NCBI GenBank assembly: GCA_964411505.1
Contig: CAYPLH010000050.1
Span: forward strand, 1-28,621
Direction: 5' to 3'
DNA length: 28,621 bases
DNA from: CAYPLH01 sp964411505
Lineage (GTDB): Bacteria; Bacillota; Clostridia; CAYPLH01; DUMO01
A model generated the notes under the pieces. The model searched no databases and was not told where the DNA came from. It was given only the letters and a program-made list of their open reading frames with translations. Both the position numbers and the translations under genes were made by a program. This document shows, piece by piece, positions 1 to 7,258 of this stretch (positions within the stretch are counted from its first letter, which is position 1; the number at the start of each line of letters is the position of its first letter).

Positions 1-83
1 TATTATCAATGAATACAGAGGTTTTATTTTGATTCCACTGTTAAAGTCGAGATATTATCACTTAAAAAAAATAAATCAAACAT

Positions 84-115
84 ATTGTTAAAACTTGTCG
101 ACAAGCTTTAACAAT
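84..115. promoter_or_regulatory. 32-nt near-perfect palindrome (operator-like)
   Basis: The two 16-nt arms match except at one symmetric pair (A93 against C106). The outer half-sites read ATTGTTAAA and TTTAACAAT, and the centre is CTTGTCGACAAG. There is no T-run on either side, so it does not look like an intrinsic terminator. It lies about 100 bp beyond the stop of the DUF4097 gene, and the gene it would serve is probably left of the window. It is more likely a binding site for a dimeric or tetrameric protein than an RNA structure. The protein is unknown. Confidence 0.5.
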
Positions 116-214
116 TACCGTATCATTCCTTTAATTTGCATTGTAAATCCCATGCGACCGCACTAATTCTTGGTGTGAAGACAGACCCACAAGAATCCCA
201 GGAACTTTTATTAA

Positions 215-1021
215 CTATTTCTTTAAAAATTTTTCTAGATTTATTTTTCCTATAGAGCATATGACATTGACTACAGCTGGCGCTCCCAGCGAAGAAAACT
301 CATTCGAATTAAGATTACCTACACTTCTTATTTCAATAGACCTACCATGAGGAAAGGATAAATTAACATTTCCAATAGCCGTTGAGAATGAATAAACTCC
401 TCCTTCAATCAAATCAGCTTTTATTTTAATGTTCCCTGCCTTTTGTTCTATACTGGTGTTATCATCTATTCGCCCGTTCGATACATTAATGTTACCACTA
501 TCGCCTGTAATATTAAGAACCCCGAAAAAATTATTAATTTTTGTATCCACATTACCCAATTTTGCAGTTAATACCCCTTCAAAGTCATCAAACACACTCA
601 GACTTCCACGATGAAGCTCAACATTTAGTATAGCTTCCTCCCTAGGTAGAAAAATCCTGATATCAGCATTACATTCATGTTCATCCTTTTTGGAACCCTG
701 GAATACGATACTAAAGATTATTTTGCCAGAGTCAACTAGTTCATTAAATTTTATGTTTTTAAATAGTTTTTGCCTTGAATTCTCATCTTTTACACTTGAT
801 CTTTTTGTTATTTCAATTGATACAGCCTTCTTGTTCCATGCAAATATTTCTACTTTGCCTGCAAAGCTTGATAAGTCAAGGGTAGTGTGATCTTCTATCT
901 CATAGCTCCTTTGGATAAAGCCCTCATCACTATCAGATCCTGTACTTGCATTTGAAATGGCACAACTTGCCAAGCAAAACATGCATATTATCAATGCTAT
1001 AGCATACAGATAATGTTTCAT
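215..1021 (-). CDS. DUF4097-type lipoprotein (putative adhesin-like beta-helix)
   Basis: A 268-aa exported protein. The start at 1021 is chosen because AAAGGGTGG lies five bases upstream and because it gives a clean lipoprotein signal: MK, a hydrophobic stretch and the lipobox LASC with Cys20. The longer reading from 1066 adds 15 residues without a ribosome binding site. After the acidic linker the protein consists of short beta-strand repeats with alternating N, G, D and I/V (for example SGNINVSNG and IGNVNLSFPHG). This is the pattern of the DUF4097/DUF4098 family, which folds as a right-handed beta-helix on the cell surface and is often seen near envelope-stress genes. The specific function is unknown. 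The gene follows lipA in the same direction but has its own promoter, so it is probably an independent unit. The family call is by fold pattern and not by a catalytic motif. Confidence 0.75.
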   Translation of the reverse strand: MKHYLYAIALIICMFCLASCAISNASTGSDSDEGFIQRSYEIEDHTTLDLSSFAGKVEIFAWNKKAVSIEITKRSSVKDENSRQKLFKNIKFNELVDSGKIIFSIVFQGSKKDEHECNADIRIFLPREEAILNVELHRGSLSVFDDFEGVLTAKLGNVDTKINNFFGVLNITGDSGNINVSNGRIDDNTSIEQKAGNIKIKADLIEGGVYSFSTAIGNVNLSFPHGRSIEIRSVGNLNSNEFSSLGAPAVVNVICSIGKINLEKFLKK

Positions 1022-1056
1022 TAAGACCACCCTTTCATGAAAAGTCTGGTGGCTAA

Positions 1057-1085
1057 ATATTAGCATGCTTGCCTGTCTATATCAA
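1057..1085 (-). promoter_or_regulatory. Sigma-A-type promoter of the DUF4097 gene
   Basis: Reading the minus strand, TTGATA (1085-1080) and TAATAT (1062-1057) are separated by exactly 17 bases. The predicted transcription start is about 30 nt before the ATG at 1021. This separates the gene from lipBA in regulation. Confidence 0.6.
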
Positions 1086-1151
1086 TTATTTCCCATTGAT
1101 GTCGCTTTTTAGCACTCATTTGAATTTATCGTTGCTATATGCGGAAAATTA

Positions 1152-2015
1152 TCATTTTTTAGTTATATTATTTAGCATCGTGGCAGCATTATATGAGCTG
1201 CGAACCAGTGGTGCAGACGCGACATATAAAAATCCTTTGTCAAGTGCCATCTTTCTATACATTTCAAACATATCAGGATGTATATATTCTACAACAGGGT
1301 GATGCCTTTTTGATGGAGCAAGATATTGACCTATTGTAAGAAGATCGCATTTTACTTCCCTCAAATCTTCAAAGACACTTTCTACCTCTTCTACCTTTTC
1401 TCCAAGACCAACCATAATTCCAGACTTTGTATATATATGGCTGTTTAGTTTTTTTACCTGCTCAATAAGTCTGATTGACCTTTCATATACTGCCATAGGT
1501 CTTACTTTACTATACAACCTTGGTACAGTTTCCACGTTGTGGTTTATTATATCAGGAGCCGCCTCTACCACACAGTTTAAAGCATCCTTATCTCCCTTAA
1601 AATCTGGGATCAGAACTTCTATTGTCACATTTATGCAGCTTTTTTTAATGCTTTTTATACAATCATAAAAATGACTGGCTCCTCCATCAGGTAAATCATC
1701 TCTTGTAACTGATGTTATTACAACATGCTTTAATCCAAGTTCACTTACAGCACAGGCTATATCTTGGGGCTCATTTATATTAACTGGCTCAGGGTGCTGC
1801 TTTTCCACATTGCAAAAAGTGCAGTTTCTAGTACAATGACTTCCAAGAATCATAAAGGTAGCTGTTCTTTTACTAAAGCACTCCATTCTGTTCGGGCAAT
1901 TAGCCTCATCACAAACAGTGTTAAGTGAAAGTCTTTTAAGCATTTCCTCAACGTATGTGTTATTTTGTCCTGAGCGAACTTTTATCCTTAACCATTCCGG
2001 CTTTCTTTCAATCAA
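1152..2015 (-). CDS. lipA: Lipoyl synthase
   Basis: A 287-aa radical SAM enzyme that inserts two sulfur atoms into protein-bound octanoyl groups to make lipoyl cofactors. Both iron-sulfur cluster motifs are present: the auxiliary cluster C35-x4-C40-x5-C46 and the radical SAM cluster C61-x3-C65-x2-C68. The C-terminal RSSY (272-275), whose serine ligates the auxiliary cluster in known LipA proteins, is intact. Length is normal for the family. The start is a TTG at 2015, one base from the lipB stop, with GAAGG about eight bases upstream inside the end of lipB, so the two genes are translationally close and form one operon. The lipoylated target proteins (glycine cleavage H protein or a 2-oxoacid dehydrogenase) are not in the window. 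Confidence 0.97.
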   Translation of the reverse strand: MIERKPEWLRIKVRSGQNNTYVEEMLKRLSLNTVCDEANCPNRMECFSKRTATFMILGSHCTRNCTFCNVEKQHPEPVNINEPQDIACAVSELGLKHVVITSVTRDDLPDGGASHFYDCIKSIKKSCINVTIEVLIPDFKGDKDALNCVVEAAPDIINHNVETVPRLYSKVRPMAVYERSIRLIEQVKKLNSHIYTKSGIMVGLGEKVEEVESVFEDLREVKCDLLTIGQYLAPSKRHHPVVEYIHPDMFEMYRKMALDKGFLYVASAPLVRSSYNAATMLNNITKK

Positions 2016-2016
2016 A

Positions 2017-2700
2017 TTAATTACCTTCTTTTCCTAATATTGTTTTAATTTCATTTAAAACAGGACTAATCCCAAATACTTTAGAAAAATATCTAATCAC
2101 CAGATTAACAGCATTCTCATAATCCTGTTGCTTATTTAAAAGCTTCTGAATCGATGTCACACCTTTATCTGTTATGCCGCATGGTACAATCCACTTAAAA
2201 CAGTCAAGATCTGTGTTTACGTTAAATGCAAATCCATGCATTGTGACCCAATGCTTAATTGCAAAACCTATTGCAGTAATCTTTTCCTGGCCAACCCATA
2301 CTCCGGTATGTTCACTTATTCTACCTGCTGTAATCCCATATTCTTTGTCCAGTAACATAATAAATATCTCTTCTATATTATGGATAAATCTTCTAACGTC
2401 CCGTCCATGATTTTTAAGATCCATTATTGGATAACCGACTATTTGGCCAGGTCCATGATATGTAACATCTCCGCCACGATTTACCTCGCATATTTCAGTT
2501 CCTGTGCGCTTAAGCTCATCAACGGGCAAAAGAATATTCTCAACTTTTCCTCTTTTTCCAAGAGTTATAACATGAGGATGCTCCACTAAAAGAAGGGTAT
2601 CCTCACAATAATTGTTTAACCTCATATCAAGCAGCTTTTCCTGGATTTTAAGTGCTTCCTGATAGCGCATCCTTCCTAGTTTTACAACGTTCATGTACAT
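2017..2700 (-). CDS. lipB: Octanoyl-[acyl-carrier-protein]:protein octanoyltransferase
   Basis: A 227-aa cytoplasmic transferase that moves octanoate from acyl carrier protein to a lysine of the target domain, the step before LipA. The family signature RGGDVTYHGPGQ is at 75-86, the conserved lysine is K140 in GQEKITAIGF, and the catalytic cysteine is C174 in VPCGI. Length is as expected. AGGAG lies seven bases before the ATG at 2700. It is the first gene of the lipB-lipA operon and is preceded by a sigma-A promoter and an unusually long structured leader. Having both LipB and LipA implies endogenous lipoate synthesis in addition to, or instead of, scavenging. Confidence 0.97.
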   Translation of the reverse strand: MYMNVVKLGRMRYQEALKIQEKLLDMRLNNYCEDTLLLVEHPHVITLGKRGKVENILLPVDELKRTGTEICEVNRGGDVTYHGPGQIVGYPIMDLKNHGRDVRRFIHNIEEIFIMLLDKEYGITAGRISEHTGVWVGQEKITAIGFAIKHWVTMHGFAFNVNTDLDCFKWIVPCGITDKGVTSIQKLLNKQQDYENAVNLVIRYFSKVFGISPVLNEIKTILGKEGN

Positions 2701-2737
2701 ACTAATGCTCCTTTTTTAGGCTGATACCAATATAACT

Positions 2738-2857
2738 ATATGACCAAAAATCATATTATGATCGCTCCCCAGTAATTCGCTTTGCGGCTTATTCTTGCGG
2801 GCTAACCTGCAGGAAATTGCAACTTGGCTGCAATCTGGTGCAATATGATCATATGAT
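2738..2857 (-). promoter_or_regulatory. Structured 5' leader of lipBA, candidate cis-regulatory RNA
   Basis: Between the predicted start of transcription (about 2852) and the lipB ribosome binding site lies about 150 nt. The central part (about 2763-2850) is clearly richer in GC than its surroundings. The 5' end of the RNA, AUCAUAUGAUC (2857-2847), can pair with GAUCAUAAUAUGAU (2763-2750). The distal strand of that helix can instead pair locally with UCAUAU (2743-2738) across a U-rich loop. The two pairings exclude each other, which is a riboswitch-like arrangement. Inside are a TTGCA/TGCAA hairpin, the palindrome CCTGCAGG and two GC-rich segments. I cannot match it to any known riboswitch consensus. 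Confidence 0.4.
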
Positions 2858-2858
2858 T

Positions 2859-2887
2859 ATAATAAAGAATGTGAGATTCTTTGTCAA
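2859..2887 (-). promoter_or_regulatory. Sigma-A-type promoter of lipB-lipA
   Basis: On the minus strand a perfect TTGACA (2887-2882) is followed after 17 bases by TATTAT (2864-2859). A TATAAT is also present three bases further on. The predicted start of transcription is near 2852. Confidence 0.65.
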
Positions 2888-2992
2888 CATGGGTAGTACA
2901 TCTCAAATCCATAACTTACCTTTCAATCCGATTTTTAAGTGTGTTATTATAATAATGTCACTATTCATTCTTAAGGGAGGTTTGCTTTTTTA

Positions 2993-4708
2993 ATGAAAAT
3001 GTTGCCTAGACAATTCAAAAACTTCTTTTTCTATTTTACTGCTATTTTGGCTGGAATCTGTATTTTTGCTTCTTTAGTCTCAAGCAGTTTAGTCAGCAAT
3101 ATTTTCAGTGACGATTTTCACAAGCAGCTATTTGAACAAAACAACATCTATAAGCATGCAGAAGATACTCTAAAGCAATCAATCACTAAGTTGATTGAAG
3201 ATATACAAAGCCCTTCAACGACATTACCTGAACAACTTAAAGACATACTATATACAGTTGAGAATATATTGACACCTCAAATGATTAGGGTAAATCTCGA
3301 TAATATCAGAGGTGGTATCTTCAAATATTTTAAAGGTGACAATGCGTTCTTACCTGATATTGCTCTTTATGGTGAAATTTTACCTCATGTTAGTGTTTTG
3401 AAAAACGAATCCATTTCTGATGATAACCAAAATGTATTGTCCGCAAGATTTATAAAAAGTATTGATAAAATAAATCTTAGTGCACTACTAGTATACATAA
3501 ATAGGACTGATATTTCAGACCATCTCATGACCACTAAGCTGGTATATTGGATTATTTCATCGATCCCTCAAGTTGGTGTATTGGCTTGCTTATTTCTTTT
3601 GGCTGTTAATATAGTTTTAGACTCAAGATCCACTTATGTCTTTAAGTGGCTACGTATAACCATTTTTGCTTGTGGGCTAGCTTGCATTCTGACCTTTATT
3701 TTACTCATTATTGCTTTTTCGCGAATTCCTCTTGATATATTCGACCCCTTTTTAAGCTCTGTACCACTTGGCAGCAATATAGCAGTTGCTTACCTTAAAG
3801 ACTTATTCCAGCCAGTAACAGTGCATTTACTAAGGATTATAGTCTTCATGGTATTATTTTTGCTAGCTTTAAAGATTTTAAAAAATATTTTCAAACCTCT
3901 AATAGCTCAACAAAAGCTATTACCGAAAGGTTTAAAACAAATTTGGTCTGTATCCCCCCGAATAAAAAACATTCTACTTTCACTTTTGCTTTTTTCTACC
4001 TTATTCTGTTTCAGCTTTTCGATATATGCTGCAAGCCAAGAGCTAAAATCTGATGACCTTTCAGAAATAATTGAAAAGCTAAGGCATCGTAACACACAGA
4101 TAAAAATAATACCTGCTGAAAACAGCAATATATTTGCATTACTACTAAAAGTAGTAGATAGGGATTCCGGCAAACCGGTAGAAGGTATTGAAATTAGCAT
4201 AAGCGGTAAATCAAAGGAGCAGTATAAAGTATTTAATGAGCAGATAAATTATAATAATAATGGCTACAAAATTATATTGGACAGAGGAACCTTCAGGTGT
4301 TCATTTATAAATAATGATGCTATGGACAAATATTATCTGCCATCACCTTTTTATTTTGATATTAAGCAATCCGGAACAACAATTATTACTGTTTATCTTG
4401 ACAAGAAGGTTATTGACCCCGGAATCATTGAGGTAGAAGTTTTGGATGAAAATTATGAACCTGTCGAAGGTATAAAGCTCAAGCTAAATAATGAAGAAAG
4501 TGACAACTCTGATAGCTTACCAGTGTTTCACACAGTAACTAATTCAGAAGGCATAGGCGTTTTTAAGGTTAATAAGGGAATATATGACCTGGACTTTGTT
4601 GATATGGGCACAGCCCAAGAGTATGAACTTCCTTCTCCTTTTACTGCCGCGATAAAATCTGGGCAAAAAGACCGATACACAATTTCTTTAGTAAAAAAGA
4701 AGATGTAA
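2993..4708 (+). CDS. Multi-spanning membrane protein with two C-terminal SpaA/Cna-B-like repeats
   Basis: A 571-aa protein I cannot assign to a named family. Visible layout: one hydrophobic segment at about 11-33, a soluble part of about 150 residues, four more hydrophobic segments at about 190-210, 221-243, 275-297 and 327-349, then a soluble C-terminal half. That half contains two related blocks starting near residues 388 and 480. Each has a PVEGI(E/K) beta-strand motif, a Y/D-rich middle and the sequence LPSPF before a final strand, so they look like an internal duplication of a prealbumin-like (SpaA/Cna-B) beta-sandwich. Such domains usually face outward in Gram-positive surface proteins. 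No sortase motif or signal cleavage site is seen. The ATG at 2993 has AAGGGAGG twelve bases upstream, a rather long spacing. The gene is monocistronic and divergent from lipB. Confidence 0.7.
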   Translation: MKMLPRQFKNFFFYFTAILAGICIFASLVSSSLVSNIFSDDFHKQLFEQNNIYKHAEDTLKQSITKLIEDIQSPSTTLPEQLKDILYTVENILTPQMIRVNLDNIRGGIFKYFKGDNAFLPDIALYGEILPHVSVLKNESISDDNQNVLSARFIKSIDKINLSALLVYINRTDISDHLMTTKLVYWIISSIPQVGVLACLFLLAVNIVLDSRSTYVFKWLRITIFACGLACILTFILLIIAFSRIPLDIFDPFLSSVPLGSNIAVAYLKDLFQPVTVHLLRIIVFMVLFLLALKILKNIFKPLIAQQKLLPKGLKQIWSVSPRIKNILLSLLLFSTLFCFSFSIYAASQELKSDDLSEIIEKLRHRNTQIKIIPAENSNIFALLLKVVDRDSGKPVEGIEISISGKSKEQYKVFNEQINYNNNGYKIILDRGTFRCSFINNDAMDKYYLPSPFYFDIKQSGTTIITVYLDKKVIDPGIIEVEVLDENYEPVEGIKLKLNNEESDNSDSLPVFHTVTNSEGIGVFKVNKGIYDLDFVDMGTAQEYELPSPFTAAIKSGQKDRYTISLVKKKM

Positions 4709-4833
4709 GATTTATTTTGTACCGGGAATTTTTTAAGCTCAAATGGTCATCAGTGCTGTATTAGCTGATCATCACGATTGGATAGGCTTTGACTTGGTCA
4801 AACTCAGAATGCGTCCAGTGGTGGCGAAATACA

Positions 4834-4865
4834 GGGGAAGCTTATTAGCTTCCCCGTGTTTTTAT
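4834..4865 (+). terminator. Intrinsic terminator after the membrane protein gene
   Basis: GGGGAAGC (4834-4841), the six-base loop TTATTA and GCTTCCCC (4848-4855) are followed by GTGTTTTTATT. The perfect 8-bp GC-rich stem followed by T-rich sequence supports rho-independent termination on the plus strand. On the minus strand the tail is not T-rich. A smaller TTTGAC/GTCAAA hairpin sits about 40 bases upstream. Confidence 0.75.
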
Positions 4866-4911
4866 TCAACCACAAAAACAAACATGCTTGAAGGCATCCT
4901 CTAGATAGTGA

Positions 4912-5940
4912 TTATGGTCGGGTATTGCCTCTTCTTGCAGCACCGATAGGCGAATAGCCAAATACCTTTTCAGTATTTATATGAGCTACTTTTTCCAGTA
5001 CATCATATGGCAGCCTGAGATCGTGAATAAACCTTGCATGGCATAGGAATCCTTGTGCTAGGTATTCATCAATGCCTCCGGGTACAAGATTTGAGTCTGA
5101 CCCAAATAAAATTCTGTCCTGATATTTTATTACAAACTCTTTAATTACATCCCTGTCCCAGTCATATAATGTATCCGCCCACCTGAGGAAAAATCCTACA
5201 CTGGTATCAAAATATAGGTTTTTATAATTGTCAAGTAAAGCAGAAAGCTTATCTATTCCCATATACAGCTGATGTGCACCAACCACCTTCAAATTAGGAT
5301 ACTTTTCCAGCACTTTACAAAATATATCAACGAGATCGTCATTCGTAAAGGTTACACCCTTCTTCCAGCCTTCTGCCCAATAGGAATTAACACCACCACC
5401 ATGGTAAGGTGATTCACTCATCCTTTGAGTAACGTGCCATAAAATCGGCGTGTTATTTTCCTGAGCTAAACTAAATACACTTCCCCATTCCTCATTAAGC
5501 CATATATCAGGTTTTTCAAAACCTTTCATAATTGAAGCGTTGTGCAGCTTCAGCCCAACAGTGTTACAGTCAAGCGCCTTTTTAAAAAGCTCTGAATCCG
5601 GATTGTCTGTTGCCAATTGTACTAGCCATCCAAAACGTTCATCCTGAGCTGCAACGTCTCTGAAAACCTTAAAAGTTTCAGCGCTGCATTTTTTCGAAGC
5701 AATTAAGAGAACTCGCCCCAACCTGAACCCATCAAGTCTTGCAAACCACTCACCAAGTAATTTGTAAACTTCTGCATGGGTAGTAACATCACCAATATGG
5801 TTATGAACATCGAAAAAGTACTTTTCGTTTGGATGAAATTGAAATCCCCAACCTTTTGAGAATCCATTATCAAGAGTTTCTCGCTGCTTAACAAATGGAG
5901 AATACGGATAATCAATAGAACGCTTATCTTCAGATGTCAT
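4912..5940 (-). CDS. Metal-dependent amidohydrolase, TIM-barrel (Amidohydro_2-like)
   Basis: A 342-aa protein with the metal-binding pattern of the amidohydrolase superfamily: H46-N-H48 on strand 1, K131/H133 in GLKLH, H169 in ILWHVTQ, H223 in VGAH and D282 in FGSDS. No signal peptide is seen, so it is cytoplasmic. Members of this branch hydrolyse or decarboxylate small molecules or act on sugar lactones; the substrate cannot be told from sequence. It is the last gene of the sugar-uptake locus (regulator, two permeases, binding protein, GH3, HAD), which suggests a late catabolic step for the imported carbohydrate or its aglycone. The start at 5940 has AAGGAG at normal spacing. A long near-palindrome separates it from the HAD gene, so its expression may be set partly on its own. 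Confidence 0.8.
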   Translation of the reverse strand: MTSEDKRSIDYPYSPFVKQRETLDNGFSKGWGFQFHPNEKYFFDVHNHIGDVTTHAEVYKLLGEWFARLDGFRLGRVLLIASKKCSAETFKVFRDVAAQDERFGWLVQLATDNPDSELFKKALDCNTVGLKLHNASIMKGFEKPDIWLNEEWGSVFSLAQENNTPILWHVTQRMSESPYHGGGVNSYWAEGWKKGVTFTNDDLVDIFCKVLEKYPNLKVVGAHQLYMGIDKLSALLDNYKNLYFDTSVGFFLRWADTLYDWDRDVIKEFVIKYQDRILFGSDSNLVPGGIDEYLAQGFLCHARFIHDLRLPYDVLEKVAHINTEKVFGYSPIGAARRGNTRP

Positions 5941-5973
5941 AAAAAATCACTCCTTAAAAAATAATTATGGATT

Positions 5974-6108
5974 TTCAATCCGCTTTTTTGATTGTGATGA
6001 ATGATATAGTGTAGCAACAGAACAGGCTAATTATTTTGAGAAAACTAAAGCCAATTGTTCTTTATGCTACACTGTATCATCATAACTTTTTACAAAAAGC
6101 AAATTGAA
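5974..6108. repeat. 135-bp near-palindromic element (MITE-like or long hairpin)
   Basis: Left arm from TTCAAT (5974) through GCTTTTTT, GATGA and AGTGTAGCA to AGAACA-GGCT. The right arm, ending with ATTGAA at 6108, matches it in inverted order with small indels (a GATGAATGA against GATGA difference and an extra ATT). The arms are about 55-60 bp with only a short centre, so the whole would fold into one long hairpin in DNA or RNA. There is no open reading frame inside and no U-run as in a terminator. It lies between the HAD and amidohydrolase genes. Confidence 0.6.
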
Positions 6109-6210
6109 GTTATGACATTATTATATCATATTATAATCCAAGCCCCTGTGAGGGCGACTTCTTTTTCATAATAGTGCTTGTGCGTTTTTTGCCTTAGCAA
6201 AAAGCTCATT

Positions 6211-7107
6211 TTAAAAAACAGTTACCTCTTTACCTTTAAAACGCGATTGTACTTCTTTGCTCAACGCAATTGCTTTATCCAAATCCCCAGCCATTGCTGA
6301 TTTTATTATTTCATTACCCTTTATAAAGCAATCTTCCTCTTGTCCTAGTATTACAGGAACAAATATTATAGTTGAGTTGTCCGCTTTATTATCCATTGCA
6401 GTAAAGCTTGCTCGCTTATCCTCAATACTGTCGCCAAACATAAATACACAGTTGTACCCGCTATATGATAATGAGATAAGGCTTTCTGCTTTTGTGGCTG
6501 TTTCCTGCCCTAAGTAGCGGATAATGTAATCAATTGATTCCTTTTCCATAAGCGGAGGCAGTGTAGATTCTGTTGCAGTCGATACAATAAAATAATCGCA
6601 AACATTTCTGTATGGAACTAGAATATTCTCACTTATTCCAGGCGTAAGACCAATTTCTGTAAGCTCTGAAACTCTTTTGTTTACTTCTGCACTCCATTGA
6701 AGTGCCCTTCCCACATCATCAAATGCTTCATATTCTTTAAGATTTTTCTCAGACAATTTAAGTCCCATCTCCTGCATCTTTGAAACAGCTTCATTAAGCC
6801 CAGGAAGAGAACAATTGTATCCTTCATTGGTAAGATATTTAGCAAGCTCGCTTACACACAGAAAACGCTCTTTTCCGGCAACAGCCGACTTAAAGTTTAT
6901 ATAATTGTAGCTTCGCATATATACCTTAAACGGTACACTTTGAAACTCATTAAGATGCAGGAATAATAATGTTGACATAATTTGGTGTTTATGTTCTGAA
7001 AACAACTTGCACACACCGTCAAAATCCAAAGCTATAGCAAAATCGCTTTTCTTTTTATCTTTCAGTTCAGGTATTAACTTATTAATTGTATCCTTGTTAA
7101 AACTCAT
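6211..7107 (-). CDS. HAD-like hydrolase (putative phosphatase)
   Basis: A 298-aa cytoplasmic protein with all four haloacid dehalogenase motifs. Motif I is D28-F-D30-G-V, where D28 would be the nucleophile and D30 the acid/base. Motif II is S176 in FIVSTAT, motif III is probably K206 in TKAES, and motif IV is G225-D226-S-I-E-D230 for Mg2+. A helical insertion of more than 100 residues between motifs I and II is a C1-type cap. HAD proteins in sugar operons usually dephosphorylate sugar phosphates, but the substrate is unknown. GGAGGAG lies seven bases before the ATG. The gene follows GH3 by about 150 bases, and the spacer holds a decayed GH3 fragment. Confidence 0.8.
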   Translation of the reverse strand: MSFNKDTINKLIPELKDKKKSDFAIALDFDGVCKLFSEHKHQIMSTLLFLHLNEFQSVPFKVYMRSYNYINFKSAVAGKERFLCVSELAKYLTNEGYNCSLPGLNEAVSKMQEMGLKLSEKNLKEYEAFDDVGRALQWSAEVNKRVSELTEIGLTPGISENILVPYRNVCDYFIVSTATESTLPPLMEKESIDYIIRYLGQETATKAESLISLSYSGYNCVFMFGDSIEDKRASFTAMDNKADNSTIIFVPVILGQEEDCFIKGNEIIKSAMAGDLDKAIALSKEVQSRFKGKEVTVF

Positions 7108-7137
7108 ATAAAGTCTCCTCCGTTTTATCTTTCTTCT

Positions 7138-7250
7138 TTAATATTTCACTTTGTATTTTATGGGCCACTCACCCCCCGGTGTAATCTCTCCAAACAGTGA
7201 TCCTTGCAACAACCTCCATGCTGCAGGCAAACCAGACACTCCTCTTATCC
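7138..7250 (-). pseudogene. Frameshifted 3'-end remnant of a second GH3 gene
   Basis: Immediately downstream of the GH3 stop, the minus strand encodes SLFGEITPGGEWPIKYK and a stop, which lines up with VLFGEIIPEGEWPVDFKL at the end of the intact GH3 protein. A further upstream match (SMEVVA against SMEIAA) is in another frame. The nucleotide alignment with the end of the intact gene explains this by one extra base near 7206-7216. Thus the spacer carries the last 35 or so codons of a diverged duplicate, inactivated by truncation and a frameshift. It has no start and is not expected to make a product. Confidence 0.7.
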
Positions 7251-7258
7251 TTCTTTTT

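Noticed and set aside
84..115. Rex (redox repressor) operator
   Set aside because: The half-sites TTGTTAAA/TTTAACAA fit, but Rex sites have only about four bases between the TTGTTAA half-sites, while here there are many more.
1067..1302. Plus-strand frame of 77 codons over the lipA 3' end
   Set aside because: It is antisense to lipA, has no ribosome binding site and resembles no protein.
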